The notes beneath the pieces are model-generated. The model ran no database searches, had not been told where the DNA came from, and saw only the letters and a program-made list of their open reading frames with translations. A program made the translations under genes and the position numbers. Below, one piece after another: positions 20,995 to 29,186 of a DNA stretch of 64,000 nucleotides (position 1 is the stretch's first letter; each line of letters opens with the position of its first letter). Origin of the DNA: Bacteroidota bacterium (lineage in GTDB: Bacteria; Bacteroidota; Bacteroidia; Chitinophagales; Chitinophagaceae). Where the stretch lies: contig JAFDXG010000076.1 of NCBI GenBank assembly GCA_018268105.1, positions 40,122 through 104,121 of the forward strand, written 5' to 3'.

Positions 20995-21891
20995 CTAAAA
21001 AACATTTACAGGACAACGAAGATCCCGAAGTGCTTTCTGATTGCCGGAAAAATTCTCTTTAGGAAATAAAGTATAAGTTATTGTAATACCAGAAAAGTAA
21101 TACCAGTCTTTAGTTTTAGGATTACCTCTTTTTGTACCTGCGGCAGGATATGTTTGACTTCCACCTTTCAATTCATCTCCACGGTAGGCCATTTCTGCAC
21201 TGGAAACACCGTATTTCCCTGTTATCAGGATATTGTAGTCAGCATAAGTAGTACTAACATCATCTAAATAATCAGTAAAAGTTTTATTAAATCTAAATTC
21301 CCAGCCAATGGCAATATTCTTATTAACGGCGAATTTTATTCCGGCACCAAAAGGTATGGAAAACTGGTTAAGATTATACAATTTACGATCAGGGTAAGCA
21401 GCTAAGCCTTGTCCTTCAGTCCCGAGAGGCATTAACCAACGCAATGTTCCGGTTGAATCATAAGTATAAGGAGAAAAATGAAATAATGATACACCTGCAA
21501 AAATATACGGAGTATATCTTTTTTCTGCAATGTTAAATACTTCGTACACACCCGTAATACTTGCATCATAGATGGCAGAACTAAAATCAAGATTTCTTTT
21601 ACGTTTTTCAAGGCTCCGGGCATACTTATCTGAAGCACTGATCTTGCCATATGTGGCAAGCCCCCTTAAGAAAACTCTGTCGGCAAGTTCAATCCTTCCA
21701 CCTAAAGAAAAGGCAGGTTTAGCCTGAGAAAAAGTATAGACACTTTCCTGCAATTCACCCTGATAATTTGCAAACCCTGCGAAGCCTTCAAAACTAAAAC
21801 GCTCGATAACCTGGTATAAAAAGTTCTGGGATTGGGTTGCAACTGAAGCTAAAAGCAATGAGATGCTAAATAAAATCTGTTTCACTGTCAT
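20995..21891 (-). CDS. DUF6089 outer-membrane beta-barrel protein (PorG-like)
   Basis: 298-residue predicted outer-membrane protein. The signal peptide (MTVKQILFSISLLLASVATQSQ) would be cleaved near residue 22. The rest alternates aromatic and glycine residues as in small barrels: FSFEGFAGFANYQGEL at the mature N-terminus, SLGGRIELADRVFLRG, TPYIFAGVSLFHFSPY, GAGIKFAVNKNIAIGWEFRFNKT. This pattern fits DUF6089, the family that includes the type IX secretion component PorG; a PorG role here is an inference. The start is the ATG at 21891, because the further upstream start would be a TTG. The last barrel strand region ends about 30 residues before the stop. Confidence 0.75.
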   Translation of the reverse strand: MTVKQILFSISLLLASVATQSQNFLYQVIERFSFEGFAGFANYQGELQESVYTFSQAKPAFSLGGRIELADRVFLRGLATYGKISASDKYARSLEKRKRNLDFSSAIYDASITGVYEVFNIAEKRYTPYIFAGVSLFHFSPYTYDSTGTLRWLMPLGTEGQGLAAYPDRKLYNLNQFSIPFGAGIKFAVNKNIAIGWEFRFNKTFTDYLDDVSTTYADYNILITGKYGVSSAEMAYRGDELKGGSQTYPAAGTKRGNPKTKDWYYFSGITITYTLFPKENFSGNQKALRDLRCPVNVF

Positions 21892-22042
21892 GTTTTTAAA
21901 TGAATGTTTTAACAACGGGACAGGATATTAAGATCTGGATTTGGCAAATAGATTGCCATAAATTCAAAATAAGTCAATTTATTTCATATAGTGATAAGTT
22001 TTCACAATACTTACACAATTTTGATCTATGACAATTTGTAGA

Positions 22043-22939
22043 TTACCATAAACTCACGGGATATTCTCCTTTGGATATCAATGCATTAATATTGTTTTCA
22101 ACATCAGGAGCATCCTCTTTATAAGTTACTCCAAACCATTTTGCACTGGTAGGGATTACTTTTAAAACATTATCAGTCATTGTAATAAACCTGGCAGCAA
22201 CATCGACAACGTATATTTCAGACTTAATTTGATTAAGGTTTAATTTTAAAAAATCATCAAACAAATCTTTACAAATGCTGAAAACATAAGGTGTAAAGCA
22301 CCAAAAATTCATTGACACCTTTGAATCAGATGAGACTTCAACTTCTGCTCCATCATCTTCAAAAACTATCTTGTTGCCTTTAGCAAAAATTTTTGTTCTT
22401 TCTTTTATTTCGATAAGGTTTCCTGCCGTATCAACTTTACAAACACCACGGCTAACTGAACCATTTTCCGACAAAGTTTTTACAAGCTCATATCCAATAA
22501 GCCCAAAGGTGTGATCATTCGCTTCAGTAGTTAAAAATTTATATGCTTTTTCAAATGCATCTCTTCCATAAAAATCATCAGCATTAATCACAATAAAAGG
22601 CTCATGCACTTTACCCGATGCACACAAGACAGCATGAGCTGTTCCCCATGGTTTTGATCTTTCCTGTGGAATATCATATCCTTCTGCAAAAGATTTCAAA
22701 TCCTGAAAAACATAGTCAATCTCTATCTTCCCTTTGAGTTTTGTTTCAAATATTTCTTTAAAATCATCAACAAAATCTTTACGGATGATAAAAACAACTT
22801 TGCCGAAACCTGCTTTTATAGCATCATAAATTGAATAATCCATAATAGTTTCGCCTGAAGGTCCAAAACGTTGTATCTGCTTTAAACTTCCATAGCGGGA
22901 CGCCATTCCGGCAGCCATAATGACAAGTGTAGGTTTCAT
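22043..22939 (-). CDS. sugar nucleotidyltransferase (NTP_transferase family)
   Basis: 298-residue GT-A fold nucleotidyltransferase that would join a sugar phosphate to an NTP, or a related phosphate-containing acceptor. The activating loop is degenerate but recognisable: VIMAAGMASRYGSLKQIQRFGPSGE near the N-terminus, with the metal-binding NADDFYGRDAF motif around 110-120. Members in Bacteroidota are annotated as nucleotidyltransferases and sometimes pair with a phosphotransferase; none is adjacent here. It is divergent from an SMP-30 gene. The substrate sugar is unknown. Confidence 0.8.
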   Translation of the reverse strand: MKPTLVIMAAGMASRYGSLKQIQRFGPSGETIMDYSIYDAIKAGFGKVVFIIRKDFVDDFKEIFETKLKGKIEIDYVFQDLKSFAEGYDIPQERSKPWGTAHAVLCASGKVHEPFIVINADDFYGRDAFEKAYKFLTTEANDHTFGLIGYELVKTLSENGSVSRGVCKVDTAGNLIEIKERTKIFAKGNKIVFEDDGAEVEVSSDSKVSMNFWCFTPYVFSICKDLFDDFLKLNLNQIKSEIYVVDVAARFITMTDNVLKVIPTSAKWFGVTYKEDAPDVENNINALISKGEYPVSLW

Positions 22940-23120
22940 ATATTTATGGTATTAATGTACAATTCACATTTTTTGAGTTGCGAAAATAAAGAAACTAACC
23001 TAAATAGGATTTGCACAGGCAATCAATATTCCTCAATAAGTTAAAATAAGATTGTAATTGCCACTTAAGCTGGTATTTTGATTTAATTTACGGCTCTTCA
23101 AAACAGAAAAATCTTATTAT

Positions 23121-24011
23121 ATGAGCAAAGATCAGATTAAAGCAAAACTTGAACTGGATGCAAAGGCTAAATTAGGAGAAGGTACAATATGGCACCCCGA
23201 CGAAAATCTTTTATACTGGGTAGATATAGAGGGCAAAAAGCTACATATTTATAATCCGGAAAACGGTTGTGATATTGAATTTGAAACAAATCAAAGAATA
23301 GGTACTGTTGTGCCGGTAGCCGGAGGAGGTGTTTTAACGGCATTACAAGACGGGATATACAGTTTTGATATATCTACCGGCTTATTCCATTTTATAAATA
23401 ATCCTTTACCAGAGATAAACATAAGATTTAATGATGGGAAATGTGATCCGGCAGGAAGGTTTTGGGTGGGAAGCATGCACTTGTCTCAAATAAAGGGAGC
23501 AGCATCTCTTTACCGCATGAATTGCGATACATCAGTAATTGAGGTTTTGAATGGTGTAACCGTTTCTAATGGAATTGTATGGACGCAGGACAAAAAAACC
23601 ATGTATTATATAGACTCCCCTTTAAGAAGGATTGATGCATTTGATTACGATAATGCATCCGGTTCAATTAACAACAGAAGAATTGTAGTTTCAATTCCTG
23701 AAGGTTTAGGTGATCCTGATGGCATGTCAATAGATATTGAAGGGAAATTATGGGTGGCACTATGGGGTGGATTTTGTGTCTGCAGATTTGATCCCTCAAC
23801 GGGCGAACTTTTACAAAAAATTGAAGTTCCCGCTCCGCATGTAGCCTCCTGTGCTTTTGGAGGTAAAAATCTTGATATATTATATATTTCTACGGCAAGA
23901 GAAGGATTGACCCCAAAACAATTAAATGAATATCCATTGAGCGGAGGTATATTTTCTGCCGATCCCGGTATTATAGGTGAAAGAACTAATTTCTTTAAAG
24001 GCACAAAATAA
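23121..24011 (+). CDS. SMP-30/gluconolactonase family protein, cytosolic
   Basis: Six-bladed beta-propeller lactonase of 296 residues without a signal peptide. Likely divalent-metal ligands are E20 (LGEGTIW), N150 (VSNGIVW) and D200 (DPDGM), with N104/D105 in RFNDGKCDP shaping the substrate site, as in regucalcin and gluconolactonases. It would hydrolyse an aldonolactone to the acid. It is the first of two SMP-30 proteins in the window; the other is a lipoprotein next to galactonate dehydratase. Nothing next to this copy identifies the sugar. Confidence 0.88.
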   Translation: MSKDQIKAKLELDAKAKLGEGTIWHPDENLLYWVDIEGKKLHIYNPENGCDIEFETNQRIGTVVPVAGGGVLTALQDGIYSFDISTGLFHFINNPLPEINIRFNDGKCDPAGRFWVGSMHLSQIKGAASLYRMNCDTSVIEVLNGVTVSNGIVWTQDKKTMYYIDSPLRRIDAFDYDNASGSINNRRIVVSIPEGLGDPDGMSIDIEGKLWVALWGGFCVCRFDPSTGELLQKIEVPAPHVASCAFGGKNLDILYISTAREGLTPKQLNEYPLSGGIFSADPGIIGERTNFFKGTK

Positions 24012-24134
24012 TAACATTAAATTCTTATAGTATAATTTAAAAACATTTTAATCAATAATAAGAAGTATAAAATATATAAAGGTTTCCACTTATTTAATAC
24101 TCAATAAATTAACAAAAACTAACCACTATAGGGT

Positions 24135-24166
24135 ATTGACATTCGCTAATTGAATTATTAATTTAG
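24135..24166 (+). promoter_or_regulatory. promoter-like element in the 24.0-24.4 kb gap
   Basis: ATTG at 24135-24138, 20 bases, then TAATTTAG at 24159-24166. This is close to TTTG-N19-TANNTTTG, with mismatches in both boxes. It faces rightward toward a hairpin terminator and contains no ORF downstream of it before the terminator. Confidence 0.35.
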
Positions 24167-24170
24167 AGTA

Positions 24171-24292
24171 ACATTTAAACCCATACTATTTTCCCTGATC
24201 AGGAAAAAATTTAAAGTAATCATCTCTAATGTGGTGGGTTAGTGTCAATCAACTTCAAGAGCAACCTCCTATATGGAGGTTGTATCTTTTTT
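24171..24292 (+). ncRNA. candidate small RNA between SMP-30 and bshC
   Basis: The 378-base gap 24012-24389 has no ORF. A promoter-like element at 24135-24166 is followed about 95 bases later by an intrinsic terminator (24262-24292), so a transcript of roughly 120 nt is possible. A short internal inverted repeat (cctgatcagg, 24197-24206 approx.) could form a hairpin. I do not recognise a known RNA family. The alternative is simply the SMP-30 3' end with its terminator. Confidence 0.3.
24262..24292 (+). terminator. intrinsic terminator upstream of bshC
   Basis: caacctcc / ggaggttg, 8-bp stem with loop tatat, then tatcttttttaa. It is 250 bases past the SMP-30 stop. Confidence 0.7.
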
Positions 24293-24389
24293 AACGTTCT
24301 CCTCACAGAAATTGCAATGTGTATTGATTATTCTAGCAGTCATTTATTGCATTAAATAATTAATTTGCCTCTTCATCACGACGATAATA

Positions 24390-25985
24390 ATGAAGTATTC
24401 AGCTCAACAGATTAGTTACAGGAGTACAAATGCCTTTTCCTCTTTAGCCTCAGACTATATTGATCAGGTCGATTTACTAACCGGGTTTCAGGAACATCCA
24501 CCTACTTTGGAGGGAATATCCTCGGCCATAAAAGAAAGAATGCTCCTGCCAGTCAACAGAAAGATATTAGTGGAAACATTACAACTTCAATACCAAAGAA
24601 TCAGCAGTTCAGAAAAGGTATTGAAAAATATCAGTAAATTAAATGCTTCCTCAACATTTACAGTCTGTACTGCTCATCAGCCAAATTTATTTACAGGATA
24701 CCTCTATTTTATTTATAAAATTCTTCATGCAATAAAAGTTGCTGATACATTGAAAGCTGACTTTCCCGAATATGATTTCGTACCAGTATATTATATGGGG
24801 AGCGAGGATAATGACCTTGATGAACTGAACAGGATTTATCTGAACGGGGAGAAATTAGTCTGGCAAACCAGCCAAAATGGTGCTGTTGGCAGGATGAAAA
24901 CTTCAGGGATAGAAGAAATCATTAAAAGTATTAAAGGGCAGTTGACCATTTATGAACATGGCACAGAATTAATTAAGCTTTTGGAATCTTCTTACTTAAA
25001 CGCTACCAGCATCCAGGAGGGGACTTTCAGGTTTGTTGACAACCTGTTTAACAATTATGGGCTGTTGGTATTAATTGCAGATACTCCATTGTTAAAAAAA
25101 GAAATGATTACAGTATTTGAAGATGATCTTTTCAGACATACACCATTTAATATTGTGGCTAAAACAATAGATACCCTTTCTTCAAAATATCATATTCAGG
25201 TAAACCCCAGGGAAATCAATCTCTTTTATTTGAAAGATGACCTGAGAGAAAGGATTATTTTAGAAAATGAAATCTTCAGAGTAAATAATACCAGCATAAA
25301 ATTTACACGGGAAGAGATGCAAACAGAGTTGAAGGAATTTCCGGAAAGGTTTAGTCCTAATGTTGTACTTCGTGGTCTATATCAGGAAACAATTTTACCA
25401 AACATAGCTTTTATTGGCGGCGGATCGGAAATAGGTTACTGGCTCGAATTAAAAAACATGTTTAACTACTATCAAACACCTTTCCCAGTTCTATTGTTAC
25501 GTAATTCATTCCAGATAATTGAAGAAAAATCAGCTATACTGATGAAAAAATTAGGCATTTCTGCCCATCAACTTTTCACCCAAGAATCTTTAGTGTTAAA
25601 TGAATTGATTTTAAAAAACAGCAGTATGCAACTCACACTTACCTCTGAAAAAAAACAACTATTCGATTTTTATGAAAGTTTAAAATCTGTTACCGCACCT
25701 ATTGACCCAACTCTAACAATACATGTAAGTGCCTTACAACAGAGAGCCGGAAACACTATTGATAAGTTAGAAAAAAAAATGATCAGGGCAGAAAAAAGAA
25801 AGCATACCGATAAAACACAACAATTTACTAAACTAAAATCAAGGCTATTCCCCAATGGTAAGTTACAGGAAAGAATTGAAAATATATTGCCATATTATGC
25901 CCGATATGGAAAAGATTTTTTAAACCTCCTTTACGAAAACTCCGCCACTTTTGAACAAAAGTTTGTAATACTTGTGGAGCAATAA
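24390..25985 (+). CDS. bshC: bacillithiol biosynthesis cysteine-adding enzyme BshC
   Basis: 531-residue enzyme proposed to add cysteine to glucosaminyl-malate, the last step in making the low-molecular-weight thiol bacillithiol. The length and layout match BshC: an N-terminal core with TAHQPNLFTGYLYFIYKI (the HQPxLFTG signature), YYMGSEDNDLDELN, VVLRGLYQETILPNIAFIGGGSEIGYWLELK, and a C-terminal coiled-coil segment (about 440-490, LEKKMIRAEKRKHTDK). The partners bshA and bshB are not in the window. A terminator-like hairpin lies about 100 bases upstream, so it is probably transcribed alone. Confidence 0.93.
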   Translation: MKYSAQQISYRSTNAFSSLASDYIDQVDLLTGFQEHPPTLEGISSAIKERMLLPVNRKILVETLQLQYQRISSSEKVLKNISKLNASSTFTVCTAHQPNLFTGYLYFIYKILHAIKVADTLKADFPEYDFVPVYYMGSEDNDLDELNRIYLNGEKLVWQTSQNGAVGRMKTSGIEEIIKSIKGQLTIYEHGTELIKLLESSYLNATSIQEGTFRFVDNLFNNYGLLVLIADTPLLKKEMITVFEDDLFRHTPFNIVAKTIDTLSSKYHIQVNPREINLFYLKDDLRERIILENEIFRVNNTSIKFTREEMQTELKEFPERFSPNVVLRGLYQETILPNIAFIGGGSEIGYWLELKNMFNYYQTPFPVLLLRNSFQIIEEKSAILMKKLGISAHQLFTQESLVLNELILKNSSMQLTLTSEKKQLFDFYESLKSVTAPIDPTLTIHVSALQQRAGNTIDKLEKKMIRAEKRKHTDKTQQFTKLKSRLFPNGKLQERIENILPYYARYGKDFLNLLYENSATFEQKFVILVEQ

Positions 25986-26019
25986 CTGCATATCACTTTA
26001 TTAACAGCAAAATTTTATT

Positions 26020-27330
26020 TTATATACCCTTATACCCACATACATATACTTTATATCCCCATTCATTAAGCTGAAACATTTCGTTGTCAGGGAGTATTAT
26101 TTTTTCTTCGGTAAATAATTCTGAAAATGTACCCCTGATCTCCTGGTCAGAAATATTGAAAGCGGATGGATATGGAGAAAAATTTAATAATACCAACACT
26201 ATATTATTTCCACTTTTCCGATAAAAAGCAATTATATGATTGTCGGAGGGTATCGTCAACACTTTAATTATGCTGTTTTTTCTCCAAAAGGACAAAGCAG
26301 GATTTGCAGTATGAAGGTGTAAAAGTTTTTTATAGAATTCAGATAATTCATACTTCTTAGTCCATTCAATTACATCCTTATCAAAAAATTTCAGACGTTT
26401 TTCATTAGGTAACTCCTGACCACTATATAACAACGGGACACCCGGCCAGGTAAAACTAAATACAGCCAACGCCAAAGCCATATCTCCGTACTTTTCAAAC
26501 TCAGTTCCATTCCAGCTATTTTCATCATGATTTGTTGTAAAATATAAAGCGGCAGTCTGTGGAGGATAATAATCGGAATAATTTTTTAACAATGTTTTCA
26601 GGACATCAACATTTCTACTGGATTTGTAAAATGCTTCTGTTTTATGCATCCATTGCCAGGCATAGGCTACATCAAATACCTGCATATAATCCGGATTATC
26701 CAACGCATCAAATTCACCCAACCAAAACAATGGTTTTATTTTTTCCAATTCAGGTCTAGCTGTTTTCCAGAAATGCAATTCAACCCATGCGGCAAGATCA
26801 CATCTAAAACCATCAATATCATATTCTTCAATCCAAAATCGCATTGCTTTAATCATAGCCATTACAAGATCAGGGTTATTATAATCTAATTCTATAATAT
26901 CATCCATGCCTGAGGCAGCTTTAAAATTGCCATGTTCATCTTTCTCATAATATTCGGGATGTTCAGTTGTCCATACATGATCCCAGCCGGTATGATTAGC
27001 CACCCAGTCAAGAATGACTTTAAAACCAAGTTGATGACATTGCTTCACCAAATTTTTAAAATCATCTAGAGAACCGAATTCAGGGTTTACAGAAGTATAA
27101 TCTGAACATGCATAATAACTTCCCATAGTACCTTTCAACTTCGCTTTAGAAATTGGAGTAATAGGCATAAACCACAATGTTTCCACACCCATCTCTTTTA
27201 ATCGTGGCAATTCAGTTAAAAATGCATTAAATGTTCCTTCCAGGGTATATTGCCGAAGGTTTACTTCATATATATTAGTGTTATACATCCATTGCACTCT
27301 TCTTTTTAATACATCGTTAGCTTTACTCAT
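26020..27330 (-). CDS. GH13 alpha-amylase family protein, cytosolic
   Basis: Retaining alpha-glucan hydrolase of 436 residues. The four GH13 regions are present: DWVANH at 108-113, GFRCDLA with the nucleophile D178, FWLGEFD with the acid/base E206, and TNHDE with the transition-state Asp D269. A small C-terminal beta domain follows from about residue 355. No signal peptide, so it probably works on intracellular maltodextrin or glycogen. The start is the ATG at 27330; the GTG 45 bases upstream would add a non-conserved stretch. It is divergent from ispH. The exact specificity (alpha-amylase, maltogenic or oligoglucosidase) cannot be set from sequence. Confidence 0.9.
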   Translation of the reverse strand: MSKANDVLKRRVQWMYNTNIYEVNLRQYTLEGTFNAFLTELPRLKEMGVETLWFMPITPISKAKLKGTMGSYYACSDYTSVNPEFGSLDDFKNLVKQCHQLGFKVILDWVANHTGWDHVWTTEHPEYYEKDEHGNFKAASGMDDIIELDYNNPDLVMAMIKAMRFWIEEYDIDGFRCDLAAWVELHFWKTARPELEKIKPLFWLGEFDALDNPDYMQVFDVAYAWQWMHKTEAFYKSSRNVDVLKTLLKNYSDYYPPQTAALYFTTNHDENSWNGTEFEKYGDMALALAVFSFTWPGVPLLYSGQELPNEKRLKFFDKDVIEWTKKYELSEFYKKLLHLHTANPALSFWRKNSIIKVLTIPSDNHIIAFYRKSGNNIVLVLLNFSPYPSAFNISDQEIRGTFSELFTEEKIILPDNEMFQLNEWGYKVYVCGYKGI

Positions 27331-27409
27331 GAACTTTATCTCATTTGTTTCCGGGAAGGTAATACATTTTTGCACTGAATCATGTCCATATTACATTACC
27401 CAATCTTTG

Positions 27410-27417
27410 TACCTTTG
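27410..27417 (+). promoter_or_regulatory. -7 box of ispH
   Basis: Exact TACCTTTG, 18 bases ahead of the ispH ATG, implying a leader of only about a dozen bases. No convincing upstream TTTG box. Confidence 0.45.
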
Positions 27418-27435
27418 CAGGATTGAAATAACAGT

Positions 27436-28665
27436 ATGAAACAATTTGATGTCCCGGTATTTTATCGCAGCCCTCTAATCTCAGCGATAAAAAAATACAG
27501 AAAAGCACAGGATAAATTGAAAAAAGATTTTACACCCACACGGCTTGATTTTGGTCCCTTACAAATTCATTTGGCAAGACATTTCGGGTTTTGCTACGGA
27601 GTGGAGAATGCTATTGAAATTGCTTTCAGAACTATAGATCAAAACCCGGGTAAACGAATTTTTCTATTAAGCGAAATGATTCATAATCCCCATGTAAATG
27701 AAGATTTACTTTCACATGGTATTCGATTTCTTCAGGACACACATGGAAATGTGATTATCCCATTTGATACATTAACTAACGACGATATTGTCATTATTCC
27801 TGCATTTGGCACAACACTTAAGATTCAAGATTTATTACTGAAAAAAGGTATTGATGTACTTAATTACAATACAACCTGTCCTTTTGTAGAAAGAGTGTGG
27901 AACAAAGCAGAACAGATTGCCCAAAAAGGATACAGCATTATTATTCATGGTAAACCAAGACATGAGGAAACAAGAGCAACATTTTCGCACAGCGCGGCTG
28001 GTGCACCCTCAGTTATTGTAAAAGATATGGAAGAGGCTATTTGCCTTGGAAAATACATAACAGGAGAAAGTAATTTGGCTGACTTTGAAGAAGAATTTAA
28101 AGGAAAATTTTCTGAAGGATTTGACCCGGAAAAGAATTTGAGACGAATAGGCATTGTTAACCAGACAACCATGCTCGCCAGTGATACGCAGGCAATAGCC
28201 GATTATTTCAAAGCATTAATGATCAGCCATTATCAATTAACTGACCAAACTATAGCTGAACATTTTGCCGATACAAGAGACACCTTATGTTATGCTACAA
28301 ACGATAATCAAACGTCAGTTAGCGGTATGCTCGAAGCAAATGCCGATATAGCTATAGTAGTAGGAGGATATAACAGTTCCAATACTTCACACCTTGTAGA
28401 GCTATGTGAAGAACATCTCCCAACATATTTTATAGCAAATGAAAATATGATTCTTTCAAGAACAGAAATTTTGCATTATGATCTGCACACCAAAACAGAG
28501 AAACTAACCTCCGAGTATTTACCTAAAAAAGATATAGTAAGTATCCTCCTCACCAGTGGCGCTTCCTGCCCGGATGCGATAGTAGAAAAAGTTATTCAAA
28601 AAGTATCAGCCTTTTTTGGTGTCAGTGAAAAAATTGGTCTTCTTGTAAAAGAATTTGAAAAATAG
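27436..28665 (+). CDS. ispH: 4-hydroxy-3-methylbut-2-enyl diphosphate reductase (long form)
   Basis: Last enzyme of the MEP isoprenoid pathway, reducing HMBPP to IPP and DMAPP with an iron-sulfur cluster. The three cluster cysteines are C53 (HFGFCYGVENA), C148 (NTTCPFVERVW) and C378 (SGASCPDAIVEK). At 409 residues it is about 90 longer than the E. coli enzyme, with a roughly 40-residue N-terminal extension and an insert around residues 195-240. This is the long type also found in cyanobacteria and plants. Convergent with a response-regulator gene, 12 bases apart. Confidence 0.95.
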   Translation: MKQFDVPVFYRSPLISAIKKYRKAQDKLKKDFTPTRLDFGPLQIHLARHFGFCYGVENAIEIAFRTIDQNPGKRIFLLSEMIHNPHVNEDLLSHGIRFLQDTHGNVIIPFDTLTNDDIVIIPAFGTTLKIQDLLLKKGIDVLNYNTTCPFVERVWNKAEQIAQKGYSIIIHGKPRHEETRATFSHSAAGAPSVIVKDMEEAICLGKYITGESNLADFEEEFKGKFSEGFDPEKNLRRIGIVNQTTMLASDTQAIADYFKALMISHYQLTDQTIAEHFADTRDTLCYATNDNQTSVSGMLEANADIAIVVGGYNSSNTSHLVELCEEHLPTYFIANENMILSRTEILHYDLHTKTEKLTSEYLPKKDIVSILLTSGASCPDAIVEKVIQKVSAFFGVSEKIGLLVKEFEK

Positions 28666-28677
28666 AATTTTCAGAAT

Positions 28678-29070
28678 TCATACTTTTTCTTTGGCTATAA
28701 ATATTTTCCCGTTATAAACCTGATTAATGGCCTGTATCAATTGTTCTGCTACTGAGTGCTTAAATACATAACCCCGTGCACCTGCCCCTATCATTCGCTC
28801 TATATATACAGGATCTGTATGAAAAGAAACTCCGATAACTTTTATTTCCGGAATTTGATTAACTATCATTTTTGTAGCTTCAATCCCCGAAATATCAGTC
28901 ATATTAATATCCATCAATACAATATCTGGAGAAAGTTCAACAGTTTTTTTTACGGCATCCCGGCCATTTTTACATTCAGCAAGTATCTGTATGTTTTCCT
29001 GAGATTTTAAAAACATACTCCAGGCACTTCTTACTGCAGGGTGATCGTCAGCAATAATAATTTTAATCAT
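28678..29070 (-). CDS. single-domain response regulator (receiver only)
   Basis: 130-residue REC domain of NarL/LuxR subfamily type. The acidic pocket is D8-D9 (IIADDHPAVRS), the phospho-acceptor is D54 (DIVLMDINMTD), and the switch residues are in VSFHTD and GYVFKHS. The protein stops right where the linker to a LuxR-type helix-turn-helix would begin (NGKIFIAKEKV), so no DNA-binding domain is present. Either it is a stand-alone signalling domain acting by protein contact, or an old truncation; no HTH remnant is seen downstream. The start is the ATG at 29070 (a GTG 18 bases upstream is rejected). No histidine kinase is nearby. Confidence 0.85.
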   Translation of the reverse strand: MIKIIIADDHPAVRSAWSMFLKSQENIQILAECKNGRDAVKKTVELSPDIVLMDINMTDISGIEATKMIVNQIPEIKVIGVSFHTDPVYIERMIGAGARGYVFKHSVAEQLIQAINQVYNGKIFIAKEKV

Positions 29071-29186
29071 CTCTTTTAGGGTTTGCACGAATTACGAAGT
29101 AAAACTCGTAAAATTACGTGGTAAAAATCCTAAAAGTGGATAAAAACTCAGCGCTTCAGCAAATTAATTGACATAAGTTAATTGTC

